From Acidobacteriota bacterium (GTDB taxonomy: Bacteria; Acidobacteriota; Terriglobia; Terriglobales; Acidobacteriaceae): 42,794 nucleotides of DNA. The translations under genes and the position numbers were made by a program. Each line of letters opens with the position of its first letter. Position 1 is the stretch's first letter. Positions 1 through 8,705 of the stretch are shown in pieces. The notes below the pieces were generated by a model. That model had not been told where the DNA came from. It saw only the letters and a program-made list of their open reading frames with translations, and did not search any database. The stretch covers positions 1-42,794 of the forward strand of contig QIAU01000165.1 in the NCBI GenBank assembly GCA_003225055.1, in the 5' to 3' direction.

Positions 1-229
1 GTACGTCGGTGGAATTAGCTTGTTGCAACTGCTGGCGCAATCAGCGATTACATTCGGGACAAGAAGACGCGATCTCTATTCAGTTCGAGTCACGTGCTGT
101 ATCGGAGGCGAACGGCACGACGGTTCCGGTTGGCCTCGACCTCAGGAGTTCGCTTTCGATACCGCCGTTAGAAGGAAGCCGCTCGCGGGTGCGGCGGACG
201 CGGGGCGCGATGGGAATTCAATCGGATCC

Positions 230-1802
230 GTGCGCACGGTGGTGTGGCAGGTTGTGTCAAGAAGACGCGCAAGCGTCATGCTGTACGAAAGATGAAGGTG
301 GGCCCTTCGGAGCCACCCTGTAGGGGGAGGCTTCAAACAGCCGTGAGCTGCTTCAGTCAAAAGCTGCGGTGGTGAACGGCACGGTTAAAAGGCGGGACAT
401 CAGATCACGTCATGTAGGGATTAGAGAGACGAATGTGGAGCAGCCGACAAGGCTGAGAACCTAGCGAGGTGCAAGTCCTCGTACTGTCAATTGCCTGTGT
501 TCGGACAGTTAGTAGATCCGGTGCGTGCGGAGGTAACGAAGCACGTTCTGCCCGGATGTCAAAGCCTCGGCCGCCCTGCGGCAGTATGCGCAGCGGTGGG
601 AACGACCTGGGAGGCGAGCAAATTCGGAGGCCTGAACATAAAGGAATACCTGCAGCCTCGAAAACTCTCTCCACGAAAAGTCGTGTTCGTGGGTAGTAGC
701 GGGACAGCCGACCCTAATGCATTCATGGGGAAGGCCGATGACGCGGAGGAAGAAACAGGCACATGCACTCCGTGGGACCGCCGTGGCATGGGGTCAGGCA
801 ACCGAAGAAAGATTCTCAGAAATAACGTCGGGAAGGTCCTGCTAGCAGCCGGGGCTGATAGCAACCGGCAAAGACTCCGAGAACTAGGCCATGGCCGAAG
901 TCGAGGAGAGGTAACAGGACCGGCGCATGAGTCCGTATGAGCGATGAGGGAGAGGTAACGCTCTCCTAAGAGACGGTACACGTCTCTGCGATGGAGGCAA
1001 CGCCGACATCGCGCAAAGGGACTCTGGGTACTTGGTGGTTCCGTCGTTCAGCGGGGCAGTCGGACGCTGTGCCGACAATGCGCCTCACGTATGAGACGGG
1101 ACTAAGCCTTGGGCAAACCACGGAAGTCGGGGCGTAGGCGGATCAGCGCTTAAACCTCGCCAAGCTGGGAAGGCGCAGGGAAGAAAGGCCAAGACTCCGA
1201 ACCGGACCTTGGGAAATCCGGCCGTCCGGGATTATCGGGGGGCCTCGGGAAACGTGGTCATGACGGGAATGTGAACCCACCTCGCAACCGAAAGGGTGAG
1301 GCTGGTAACCCCCCGTCTACAACTGGCGCGCTCGAGCTCTATCCCAACAAATGAACCTCCGATTACGCATCGAAACACCACTCGGACGACATCAGAACCG
1401 GAACTGCCTGCCCGGGCCGGGAAGAGCACGGAAGCAACCTACTTACTGACCGTGCGATGTCCGGTGTACAGGGGGCGTGACTCTAGTCTGGGCTTTCGTA
1501 CGGAACTTGAGAACCTGGTTGGCGATGATAAGGGAAAAGGCACAAGCGGAAGCCTCGTGAGGCCGAAAGTACCAATGCGCACGCCAGGGGCGGACTGCTC
1601 CATAGGAGCGTTGATCCGGAGTAATTTCCGAGGAGCAAAGGGAGCAGGTCACCCGTCCTGATCCGAGTCAACGGGCAACCGGAGGAACTCGATGACCTCG
1701 ACGGAAGGCGGCAGCTTTCAATGGGTGGCACGAGCCGGATGAGTCGTGAGGCTCAAGTCCGGAATCTGTGAGCGGCTCGGGGTGAAATTCCCCGGGCCTA
1801 CT
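230..1802 (+). ncRNA. Group II intron-like RNA without a reverse-transcriptase ORF (5' boundary tentative)
   Basis: The first 1.8 kb carries no convincing protein, but its 3' end looks like group II intron domains V and VI. From 1732 an AGCCGGA arm pairs with TCCGG near 1758-1762, with a GAG/CTC inner stem. Next comes a 9-bp hairpin (GGCTCGGGG/CCCCGGGCC, 1774-1798) and a 3' end in CTAC near 1801. Upstream text is rich in GAAA/GTAA-type loops and short stems, and around 1520-1640 it resembles the leader that normally precedes the intron reverse transcriptase. That gene, about 1.4 kb in the family, is absent: only about 100 bases separate this leader from domain V. GTGCGC at 230 fits the 5' consensus GUGYG but is only a candidate. 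Inference: an ORF-less derivative that would need a maturase from elsewhere, or a dead copy. Domain V/VI is the firmest part; the domain I-IV limits are not resolved. Confidence 0.6.
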
Positions 1803-1803
1803 C

Positions 1804-1824
1804 GGCGGTCGGCGGGTGACCGCC
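1804..1824 (+). terminator. GC-rich hairpin just after the intron 3' end
   Basis: GGCGGTC (1804-1810) and GACCGCC (1818-1824) form a perfect 7-bp stem with a 7-base loop. No T-run follows, so it is a weak terminator candidate. It may equally be exon structure flanking the intron insertion site. Confidence 0.3.
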
Positions 1825-1938
1825 GCCCCTATGCCAATCTGACGGGCAACCCTGAACTAATCCCAAGTTAAGAGTTGCCGACTATTCGGGTGTTGATCGC
1901 GAGTTTGCTATGAGGGAAGATGACGGTGTGAGGGAGAT

Positions 1939-2862
1939 ATGCGCATCGGGCTAGTGGTGCTTGCCCTTCTGTCTCTGGTCGGCGGCACGCACGCAGCGCT
2001 GAAGCCGCTCCACGCTGATCTCCAACCCCACGACAACAAAGCCGTTGCTGTATATAAGACAACAGCGCAGGGCGATTTGAGAATGAATCTGTACTTTCCT
2101 TCCGGCTGGAAGAAGAGTGGTCGGCGACCGGCGATCATCTTCTTCTTCGGTGGCAGCTGCGCGACTGGAACTCCGCAACAGTTCGCAAGCGCGGCGGAAT
2201 ACTTCGCGACGCGAGGCTTGGTTGCGGCCTCGGCGGAGTACCGGATCGAAAGCATACACCACACTGTTCCCCAGGCGTGCGCCGAAGACGCCAAGAGTGC
2301 GGTTCGCTGGTTACGCCTGAACGCGACGCGCTTGGGCATTGATGGCAAGCGAGTCATTGCCGGAGGTGGTTCATCCGGCGCCACCATGGCCGCCTTCGCG
2401 GCTTACAACACAACGTTTGAACCAGACGATGAGGAGGCCTCCGTCTCATGCGAACCGGACGCATTGGTGCTAATCAATCCCGCGTTCGGTTTCCCGAACC
2501 GCAGCGCCTTGACTCCAGAACAAGCTGAGGCTGCGAAGGGTCCGCTCGGCGCCTTCATCACCAGTTGGAGAGTGATCAAGGGCGGACCTCCGGCCATCCT
2601 GATCTTCGGCACTGAGGATCCGCTTCAAGAAAAGGCACGCGACTTCGCCCGCCAATTGATAGCTGCCGGGACCCGTGCCGAATTTTATACCGCCGAAGGT
2701 CAGAGACACGGGTTTTTCAACCGCAGCGATAGCTCGCCTTGGCACATCCTGGTTCTCCGGCAAATCGATTTCTTCCTTGGTTCCCTCGGTTACCTCAGCG
2801 GCGAGCCCACGATTGGAATTCCAGCCGATACCACAGTGACGTTGCAGAAGGTCCGTCCCTAA
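1939..2862 (+). CDS. Secreted alpha/beta hydrolase (acetyl esterase/lipase-like)
   Basis: The 307-residue protein begins with a signal peptide (hydrophobic residues 4-15, likely cleavage near THAA, 17-20). The mature part has an alpha/beta-hydrolase core. FFFGGS (68-73) sits where related esterases carry the HGGG oxyanion motif. GGSSG puts the nucleophile at Ser145. A late ILIFGTEDPL segment would supply the acid and QRHGFF the catalytic His. This layout fits the BD-FAE/acetyl-esterase branch, which removes acyl groups from polysaccharides or small esters; the substrate cannot be read. The ATG is preceded by AGGGAG, only two bases away, a tight spacing. The gene stands alone after the intron-like RNA and converges on the dehydrogenase-cytochrome gene, with 182 bases between stops and no clear terminator. 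Confidence 0.8.
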   Translation: MRIGLVVLALLSLVGGTHAALKPLHADLQPHDNKAVAVYKTTAQGDLRMNLYFPSGWKKSGRRPAIIFFFGGSCATGTPQQFASAAEYFATRGLVAASAEYRIESIHHTVPQACAEDAKSAVRWLRLNATRLGIDGKRVIAGGGSSGATMAAFAAYNTTFEPDDEEASVSCEPDALVLINPAFGFPNRSALTPEQAEAAKGPLGAFITSWRVIKGGPPAILIFGTEDPLQEKARDFARQLIAAGTRAEFYTAEGQRHGFFNRSDSSPWHILVLRQIDFFLGSLGYLSGEPTIGIPADTTVTLQKVRP

Positions 2863-3044
2863 CCTGCCTTCCCGCGAAGCGCGTCAATCCTGTGAGTGCG
2901 TGAAACGGACACCGTGGGAGACCTGCGACTAGCCGAAGTGAAACGCGGAAATGCCGAATGCTAGCGTTCGGAAATGAATATGCCTTTAGACAGAAGAGAG
3001 CCTTGCGGTCGTGCCCAGGTGACGCCCTAGCAGAACTTACGCGA

Positions 3045-4859
3045 TTAATTCCGCTTGGGCGACACGTGATGGCTGAGGCCCCACACATACGCTGCGAGCG
3101 CTGATACCTGGTCGGGCGTAAGTTGCGCCCCACCCATCGGCGGCATGGGGCTGCGATATTGTTTTGGTTGCGACACACCTTCGGTTATCGTTTTCGCAAT
3201 TCCGGCATAGCTACCATCGCTCCAAAGCCATTTCTTGCCCATTAGATCGGGCCCCAGAGGGGTGCCCTGACCGCTCTCACCATGGCAGCCAGTGCACGCT
3301 GCTTCCCCCACTTGGCCGCGGTAGATGCGCTCACCGAGAGCAACCATTTCTCGTGTCGCGCCGTCAGGAACGGGAAGGCTGCCCACTGCGGTCGCCCCGG
3401 CGTCTGGATGCGTCCCCTCTGGTGGTTGCGCCGCCACTTCAACAGGACTGCCGGCCGGAGCTGTTGCGCTCGGACATGCCGTGATGTTATCGGCACCGCC
3501 TTCGGCGCCACCATGATAGACAATCCGGTAGATCCGTCCGCGTATATCGTCGGAAACGTAGAGCGAACCGCCCGGTCCCACCGCCAAGCCAGAGGGACGA
3601 TGTTCGGCTTTGGCCGGCGACTTCACCGCGCCCGCGAAACCGTCCGCAAATATTTCGCACTGCCCGGATGCACGGTCCCCGGCGAGTGGCTGAAAAACCA
3701 CGTTGTAGCCACCCTGCGCATATGGCGCCCGATTCCACGACCCGTGGAAGGCGATGAAGACGCCGTCACGGTAGTGCGCTGGAAATTGTTTCTTGTCGTA
3801 CCGCACCATTGCATTAGGCGCCCAATGGGCGGGAAAGACCGCAGCGGGAGCAATCTTGTTCGCGCATACGCCGATCGTTTTGCCGCCGTCGCCACCGTAC
3901 TCCGGCGCCAGAACCAGTTTTTCCCTAAACGAATCGTAGTAGCACTCTGGCCAGCCATAGTCTCCCTGCGGCTTCAAGAGCAACAACTCTTCAGCCGGCA
4001 GCGTGGCCTCCTCGTCGGGTTTATAGAGGTCCGGCCAATTTGCGTGCAGTTGGTCCCGTCCGTGTTGGGTCACAAACAGTCGCCCACTTGAGCCGATGGC
4101 AAAACCTTCAGCGTTGCGGATTCCCGTAGCGAAGCGCTCAGCTGTTGAAAAGGTTTGGTTCGTCTTATTCGCGTCATAGCGCCAGATGCCGCCGCGCGTC
4201 TCAAGTTCCCTGCAGGGGTTCGCGCCGGGCGACTTGAGGGTCCGATTTTTCAGCTGGCAGGAATTGGTCGCGCTGGCGACATCGACGTACATCGTTCCTT
4301 CGGCGTCGATGATGAATGGATGCATCGGATGGTCGCCGCCCAAAGGCAATCCAGAGACGATGGTGTCGGCAGAGCCAGACGGCACGATGGAGCCGGCGGG
4401 CAATGAATAACGCACGATCCGATCATTGATCTCAGCGTAGATCGATCCTTTATACATGCCGATGCCTGTACCGCCTGCTCCGCCACTTTGGACGGTTTCG
4501 CCAAAGCGCTCGATCACATCGGCCTTTCCCGCACCGCTCTTGTCTTGCAGGGCCACGAGGAAACCGCCGGCATGCGGCGTGTCGTTGCCGTAGTAGCTGC
4601 CCGACCAGGTGTTGACGTAAAGAACCCCGCTCGGCGCAACTACCATGTGGCGAGCGTGACCAATGTCGTCAGCGAAGACCGTCGCGCAAAAACCAGATGG
4701 TAACTGCAACCCGCTGTCATCGTTCGGGCATGTTTGGCTTTTGGTTTCTGCCGCCGGATTGGATTGATTGTGAGCCGGCGCCAATAAAGTGCCTAAGCAC
4801 ACTGCGGCGAGCGCGACGCGGGCAGACAACAGAGTTTTGAACGTGTTGGATGATTGCAT
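3045..4859 (-). CDS. Secreted PQQ-type sugar (sorbosone) dehydrogenase fused to cytochrome c
   Basis: The 604-residue protein has an N-terminal signal segment (about 10-30) and a beta-propeller of the glucose/sorbosone dehydrogenase family (about 45-450), with recognisable stretches such as GIRNAEGFA, GDYGWPECY, FIAFHGSWNR and RPSGLAVGPGG. A Pro/Ala-rich linker follows (about 460-500), then a cytochrome c domain with haem motif CTGCH at 522-526 and a likely Met ligand in MPPM near 571-574. Known for the family: periplasmic oxidation of aldoses or sorbosone, with electrons passed to a c-type haem. Here the acceptor is built in. The propeller has several Cys residues that could form disulfides. 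ATG is preceded by GGGAG at six bases. The gene is monocistronic and convergent with the esterase. Domain calls are firm; the sugar is unknown. Confidence 0.85.
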   Translation of the reverse strand: MQSSNTFKTLLSARVALAAVCLGTLLAPAHNQSNPAAETKSQTCPNDDSGLQLPSGFCATVFADDIGHARHMVVAPSGVLYVNTWSGSYYGNDTPHAGGFLVALQDKSGAGKADVIERFGETVQSGGAGGTGIGMYKGSIYAEINDRIVRYSLPAGSIVPSGSADTIVSGLPLGGDHPMHPFIIDAEGTMYVDVASATNSCQLKNRTLKSPGANPCRELETRGGIWRYDANKTNQTFSTAERFATGIRNAEGFAIGSSGRLFVTQHGRDQLHANWPDLYKPDEEATLPAEELLLLKPQGDYGWPECYYDSFREKLVLAPEYGGDGGKTIGVCANKIAPAAVFPAHWAPNAMVRYDKKQFPAHYRDGVFIAFHGSWNRAPYAQGGYNVVFQPLAGDRASGQCEIFADGFAGAVKSPAKAEHRPSGLAVGPGGSLYVSDDIRGRIYRIVYHGGAEGGADNITACPSATAPAGSPVEVAAQPPEGTHPDAGATAVGSLPVPDGATREMVALGERIYRGQVGEAACTGCHGESGQGTPLGPDLMGKKWLWSDGSYAGIAKTITEGVSQPKQYRSPMPPMGGAQLTPDQVSALAAYVWGLSHHVSPKRN

Positions 4860-5449
4860 TGAAGACTCCCGAAGGTGTTTCCTCCCGTTGTGGGCTCCCT
4901 TCTAAGATGTTCTGAGATTAATGAACGATACGGCCCTTAGTCAAAAATAGCGAAAGGAAGGACTCGTTGGACTGCGCTGCGGGTATCGGCGTATAACAGC
5001 GGACCTCCGGCAGCGCGAGATGGGCTGGAATCATGGGCTGGAAATCCGTGGGTCTGGTGATCTGCCCAGGGACCCTTGCGAGCTCGTGCGCTTTTGCACG
5101 TCATTGCTTCAGATAATTTCAGTGTTGCCCGTCAGAACGGCCAATATGTTTCCGTCTTCTGGTTGGTCACCCGCGGCTACAGAAAGAGATCCTTCTTCGC
5201 GACCTTAATTTGGGACTTCGAAAACGGGCAGAGATAGGAATGTCGGATCGAAGTCTCTGAGGCGCTCGTCGCCATCGTTCTTTCGTTCTTTCGCAATGTG
5301 AGGGCCACGTGCCAAGTGTCTGATTTCTCTCCGAGGGACGCAGAAGTCGGATTGAGGAAGAGTAGCCGACTCGGTACCGATCCGCATGTCCCAATCCGGA
5401 TTACTTCCGAGTGCTCGGCCAGACTGTTTGATGTGCCGGCGTGCAAAAT
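4860..5449. other. 590-base gap, no recognised gene
   Basis: This stretch lies upstream of the minus-strand dehydrogenase gene and downstream of the minus-strand DUF4256 gene. Short open frames exist on both strands (for example minus 5177-5446) but lack a good ribosome-binding site or a recognisable domain. It should hold the dehydrogenase promoter near its left edge. Confidence 0.5.
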
Positions 5450-6040
5450 TTAGACCCTTAGCGAGCCACGGAACGCCCTAGCGGCATAATAAGATTCCGC
5501 ACCGTTGTGATACACGAAAACAGTGTCGTAGCGGCGATCACAAAAGAGGGCGCCGCCGAGTTTTCTGATAGCAGAAGGTGTTTTCACCCAGCTCGACGTT
5601 TTCGTATCGAAATTTCCAAGTTTCTGCAACTCTCGATATTGTTCTTCCGTTAAAAGCTCAATGCCCATAGCAGCTGCCATATCAATAGCGTTATCTTCTG
5701 GTTTATTTTCTTTCCTTGACTCCAGCGCTTCACGGTCGTAGCAAACACTTCTGCGGTCTTTAGGACTTTCCGCTGAACAATCATAAAAAATGTATTCGCC
5801 CGTCTTTTTATCATGACCAACAACGTCCGGTTCACCGCCAGTTTTTTCCATTTCATTGAGTGACCACAGTTTTTCAGCATTAGCTTCCAGCTTTGCTTGT
5901 AGTTTAGCCCATTCAAGACCTTTATGGCGGTTCATGTTTTTCTCAAAACGGGCTTTCAATGCTCTGAGTAGTTCTTCACGTTGTTCTGGTGACAAGTCCT
6001 TTTTATCGCTGTTAATGTTTCCCGCTCTTGTTGCTCTCAT
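5450..6040 (-). CDS. DUF4256 family protein
   Basis: The 196-residue cytosolic protein matches my memory of the DUF4256 family along its length: a charged helical N-terminus, then GGEPDVVGHDK, YIFYDCSAESP, AAAMGIELLTEEQYRELQ and a C-terminal stretch ending with YHNGAESYY. The biochemical role of the family is not known to me. Its ATG overlaps the stop of the preceding MmcQ-like gene in the arrangement ATGA, which indicates translational coupling. Base composition is clearly more AT-rich than its neighbours, with runs such as ttttatc and tttcttt, suggesting more recent arrival. Length is typical and no lesion is visible. Confidence 0.8.
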   Translation of the reverse strand: MRATRAGNINSDKKDLSPEQREELLRALKARFEKNMNRHKGLEWAKLQAKLEANAEKLWSLNEMEKTGGEPDVVGHDKKTGEYIFYDCSAESPKDRRSVCYDREALESRKENKPEDNAIDMAAAMGIELLTEEQYRELQKLGNFDTKTSSWVKTPSAIRKLGGALFCDRRYDTVFVYHNGAESYYAARAFRGSLRV

Positions 6041-6432
6041 AGTCGTCGCTTCCCGCGTTTCTTATCTGTTACTCCGCTGCGCTCCGCCACATGGGTTGTT
6101 TTTCGGCTTGTCTTTGCGTTCTTATCAATTCGCAGTTTCCACGCCGTTCGCAGTGCACCCGTCAGTACATCCTCGCTCGCAGCCGCCAGGCGAATATGCG
6201 TGTGTCCCATCTTTCCCCAGCCGCCAGGAATCGGCAGGAAAATCTCGGGCGCCTCCTCCACAAACGCCGCCTGCTGCTCCAGCGCAAGCATCAGATTTCC
6301 GTACCCCCCTGCTTGCGAGGCCAGCGAAGCAAATTTCCTGCCTCCTACACGAAAAGCCGGCAATCCTGCGTGGGAGTACTCTTCCACCCCCTCCAGGCTC
6401 AGTGCAATCCTGCGAAAGTCTGCTGCGGTCAT
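6037..6432 (-). CDS. MmcQ/YjbR family protein
   Basis: The 131-residue protein starting MTAADFRRIALSLEG fits the MmcQ/YjbR-like family of small proteins with a double-wing DNA-binding-type fold. Motifs typical of it are ALSLEGVEE..H, FRVGGRKFASL and GGWGKMGHTHIRL. The open frame extends 34 codons further upstream, but the ATG at 6432 has GGAG seven bases before it and gives the usual family length, so I chose it. Its final TGA overlaps the ATG of the DUF4256 gene. The Lys/Arg-rich C-terminal tail (about 115-131) is low in complexity. The family is often annotated as DNA-binding without a proven target, and I infer nothing more. Confidence 0.8.
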   Translation of the reverse strand: MTAADFRRIALSLEGVEEYSHAGLPAFRVGGRKFASLASQAGGYGNLMLALEQQAAFVEEAPEIFLPIPGGWGKMGHTHIRLAAASEDVLTGALRTAWKLRIDKNAKTSRKTTHVAERSGVTDKKRGKRRL

Positions 6433-6666
6433 TGGGTGACTCCGTAGATTACGGAGTATCTGACCATCATCGGACGGCATATGTCTACTGCTCCGGGCCG
6501 AATCATGGGCAAACCTTCGTAAGGCTTTGAGCAAGAGGCTTTCGGGAAGAGTTGCCGACGATCTGGGAGTTGGCCATCCCGCGCCAACTGAGAGATTGTT
6601 CCTTATTGTCGAGCGGCAGCAATGGCAATGGGGTGTGTGATCTACCGCTTGGATACGGTGCTTGGA

Positions 6667-7353
6667 TTACTTGCTCGTGGAGTCGACGGGGATCGGAGGC
6701 TCTCCGCCACTCGCGGCGCGTCGCCGAGACCGCCGGACCACCCTGACCTTCCCGGACGGTCCTCCTCCGCAGAAGAACTGATCGCGGCCATCGGACTCGA
6801 GCCCTGAAACGTACACACCAGTCGGCATCGCGAGCGTCTCCTGGACTTCTCCTGTCCGAGGATCGACCCGCCTTAAGTCGCTTTCCTCACCTTCCCAGGT
6901 GGCATGCCAGAGTTCTCCATCGACCCAAGTGACCCCGGTGACGAAGCGGTTGGATTCGATTGTGCGAAGAACGGCGCCTGTTTCGGGATCAACCTGGTAG
7001 ATCTTTCGGTTCCGGTAATGCCCAACCCAGAGTGACCCTTCGGCCCAGGCCAGCCCCGAGTCACCGCCGTTGCCGGGCGCGGGGATCGTGGCGAGCACTC
7101 GGCCACTCTTCGGATCGATCTTCTGAATGCGATTCTCGGCGATCTGAAACAGGTGCTGGCCGTCGAAGGCGGTTCCTGCATGCGCGGCGACATCGATGGA
7201 ACGCTGCATCTTCCCACTCGACGGATCGAAGGCGTTCAGCTTGTCCCCCGAAGCAAACCAGACGTGCTGCCCGTCATAGGTGACACCATTGACTCTGTCG
7301 GCACCCGGAAAGGGGCCATACTCACGAACGATTTCCGCGTTTGATCGGTTCAT
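6667..7353 (-). CDS. Beta-propeller protein (glutamine cyclotransferase/YVTN-like)
   Basis: The 228-residue protein contains repeated beta-propeller blades with the pattern WxxG.LWV/xxIxxxDPxTGxVxxTI. Examples are HVWFASGDKLNAFDPSSGK, LFQIAENRIQKIDPKSGRV and SLWVGHYRNRKIYQVDPETG. This suggests a quinoprotein-like or glutaminyl cyclotransferase-like propeller. No signal peptide is visible, so it is probably cytosolic. The C-terminal 25 residues are Arg/Pro-rich and look non-conserved. It starts nine bases after the stop of the upstream helix-turn-helix gene and is almost certainly co-transcribed with it. Function in this pair is unknown; ligand sensing for the regulator is conceivable but only inferred. 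Confidence 0.7.
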   Translation of the reverse strand: MNRSNAEIVREYGPFPGADRVNGVTYDGQHVWFASGDKLNAFDPSSGKMQRSIDVAAHAGTAFDGQHLFQIAENRIQKIDPKSGRVLATIPAPGNGGDSGLAWAEGSLWVGHYRNRKIYQVDPETGAVLRTIESNRFVTGVTWVDGELWHATWEGEESDLRRVDPRTGEVQETLAMPTGVYVSGLESDGRDQFFCGGGPSGKVRVVRRSRRRAASGGEPPIPVDSTSK

Positions 7354-7362
7354 GCTTCCATC

Positions 7363-8592
7363 CTAGTCGCCGGGCAGTGGAGCGGGGAGTAACAAGATCG
7401 TCGTGAATCCCGGCACGGGTGGCGTTATCCAGCGACGAGAGCGCGCCCGGCCGAACGACTGCACCTTGCCTTCTGCCGCAAGCGAGTCGAGTGCCCGCTG
7501 GACCGTGCGCTGGCTGGTACCAAGCGCCAGCGCCAGGGCCGAGCTCGACCACGACTCACCGTCGGTTAGGAACGCTAGCACATCACCATGCTCCTCTTCG
7601 ACGGGCCGGGCCAGCACGACGACTTCGCGTCCACGCCGCGGAACGAGGGCAAAGCCCCGCTTCGTCGCGCTGATGTCGCCTAGGCTCCGAAGCATCCTGC
7701 GAAGCCGCCCTATCTCGACCCGCAAACGCGCGCGATGCGATTCGTCGGTGAACCTTGCTCCGAATGCCCGCGCTAGTAGCAGGTCTCTCGCGACGTCTCC
7801 GGGCCACGCTTCAGCTAGCGCGCGTACGAGGGCGAACAACACTGGACGGCTTGCAAGTGAGACAACGTTGTTTGCGTGGCGCACGAGATTGCGGCATGCA
7901 TCCACGACGATGTCTTTCGACGCCAGTAACTCTTCAACGTCTTCGAGCAACAGCAGACGCTCGTCGCCACGCGCAAGCAGGCGCGCTGCCGGCGTATTCA
8001 GGACGCGGGATGCGCTTTCAACCTCCGCCATCAACGCAGGAATACCAGCTTGGTGCGCGGCGCGTTCGGCCCGAGCAAGCGCGGCGCGCGCTTCTTTCGT
8101 CCGCAAGCGCCGCATTGCGATTCCAGCAACCACCAGCTCGTGGAAAGTCCTCGACGCGGGCGGGAAAAGACTCGGATCGAGGTCAGCGAGCAGGCGCCCC
8201 GCTTCGTCGAGGTGCCCGATCAGAAGGAGTCGCCGGACTTCAAGATAGCGCGCAAACCCGGCGTTCAAGCGGTCGCCGTGCGCTTCGAGGGTCAACCGCG
8301 CAGCGTCCAGCATTCTCGCAGGCCAGCCCAGATCGCGCGAGGCGAAGGCGATTTCGGCCTCGGCTACTATGCATCTCGCGCGCGCCACGGGTTCTTTCGG
8401 ACCGAAGGCGCGCGCAGCATTCCGCAGGAGTTCCTTCGCCCGTGCGAAATCGCCAAGCTGCGCCATCGCGATGCCGCGAAGCGCGAGTGCCGGCGCATCG
8501 TCGCGCAGCGCGACTCGCTTCAACGCTCCAAGGGGATCCCCCGCCGAGAGTGCGCGAGCCGCAGCCGTAATCAGAGAGTCCAGAGAGTCCAT
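7363..8592 (-). CDS. Winged-helix transcriptional regulator with a long helical N-terminal region
   Basis: The 409-residue protein has an Ala/Leu/Arg-rich, probably TPR-like helical region (about 1-260). A helical Arg-rich block follows, then a C-terminal winged helix (about 340-390) whose recognition helix reads GTSQRTVQRALDSL, followed by the wing EGKVQSFGRARSRRW. I placed the start at MDSLDSLITAA (8592). The frame runs 22 codons further but that extension looks non-coding; the ribosome-binding site is weak either way. The gene is divergent from the first DUF899 gene, with 113 bases between starts and an inverted repeat in the middle. It may therefore control both directions, which is inference. 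It leads the beta-propeller gene by nine bases. Confidence 0.7.
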   Translation of the reverse strand: MDSLDSLITAAARALSAGDPLGALKRVALRDDAPALALRGIAMAQLGDFARAKELLRNAARAFGPKEPVARARCIVAEAEIAFASRDLGWPARMLDAARLTLEAHGDRLNAGFARYLEVRRLLLIGHLDEAGRLLADLDPSLFPPASRTFHELVVAGIAMRRLRTKEARAALARAERAAHQAGIPALMAEVESASRVLNTPAARLLARGDERLLLLEDVEELLASKDIVVDACRNLVRHANNVVSLASRPVLFALVRALAEAWPGDVARDLLLARAFGARFTDESHRARLRVEIGRLRRMLRSLGDISATKRGFALVPRRGREVVVLARPVEEEHGDVLAFLTDGESWSSSALALALGTSQRTVQRALDSLAAEGKVQSFGRARSRRWITPPVPGFTTILLLPAPLPGD

Positions 8593-8635
8593 CCGAATCC
8601 CGCCACACTTGTCACTCCCACCCCTTCGATGCCCC

Positions 8636-8651
8636 GCGCTAAATATAGCGC
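8636..8651. promoter_or_regulatory. Inverted repeat in the divergent regulator/DUF899 promoter
   Basis: GCGCTA (8636-8641) and TAGCGC (8646-8651) are perfect 6-base arms around AATA. The site sits between the divergent starts at 8592 and 8706, where an operator for the adjacent winged-helix protein would be expected. Binding is inferred only. Confidence 0.35.
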
Positions 8652-8705
8652 ATGGCAATCAAACACCAAGTCACATCGAGAATGGAACGAAAGGAGACAA
8701 AGACA

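Noticed and set aside
9-1661. Several open frames of 60-150 codons in the first 1.7 kb
   Set aside because: They overlap on both strands, lack ribosome-binding sites and domains, and the region reads as structured RNA ending in a domain V/VI-like pair.
230-1802. Possible rRNA gene
   Set aside because: The text is RNA-like, but I could not find the universal 16S or 23S landmark sequences, and the 3' hairpins fit a group II intron better.
7403-8570. Long plus-strand frames opposite the winged-helix regulator
   Set aside because: They are complements of a GC-rich coding sequence, with Arg/Ser-rich low-complexity translations.
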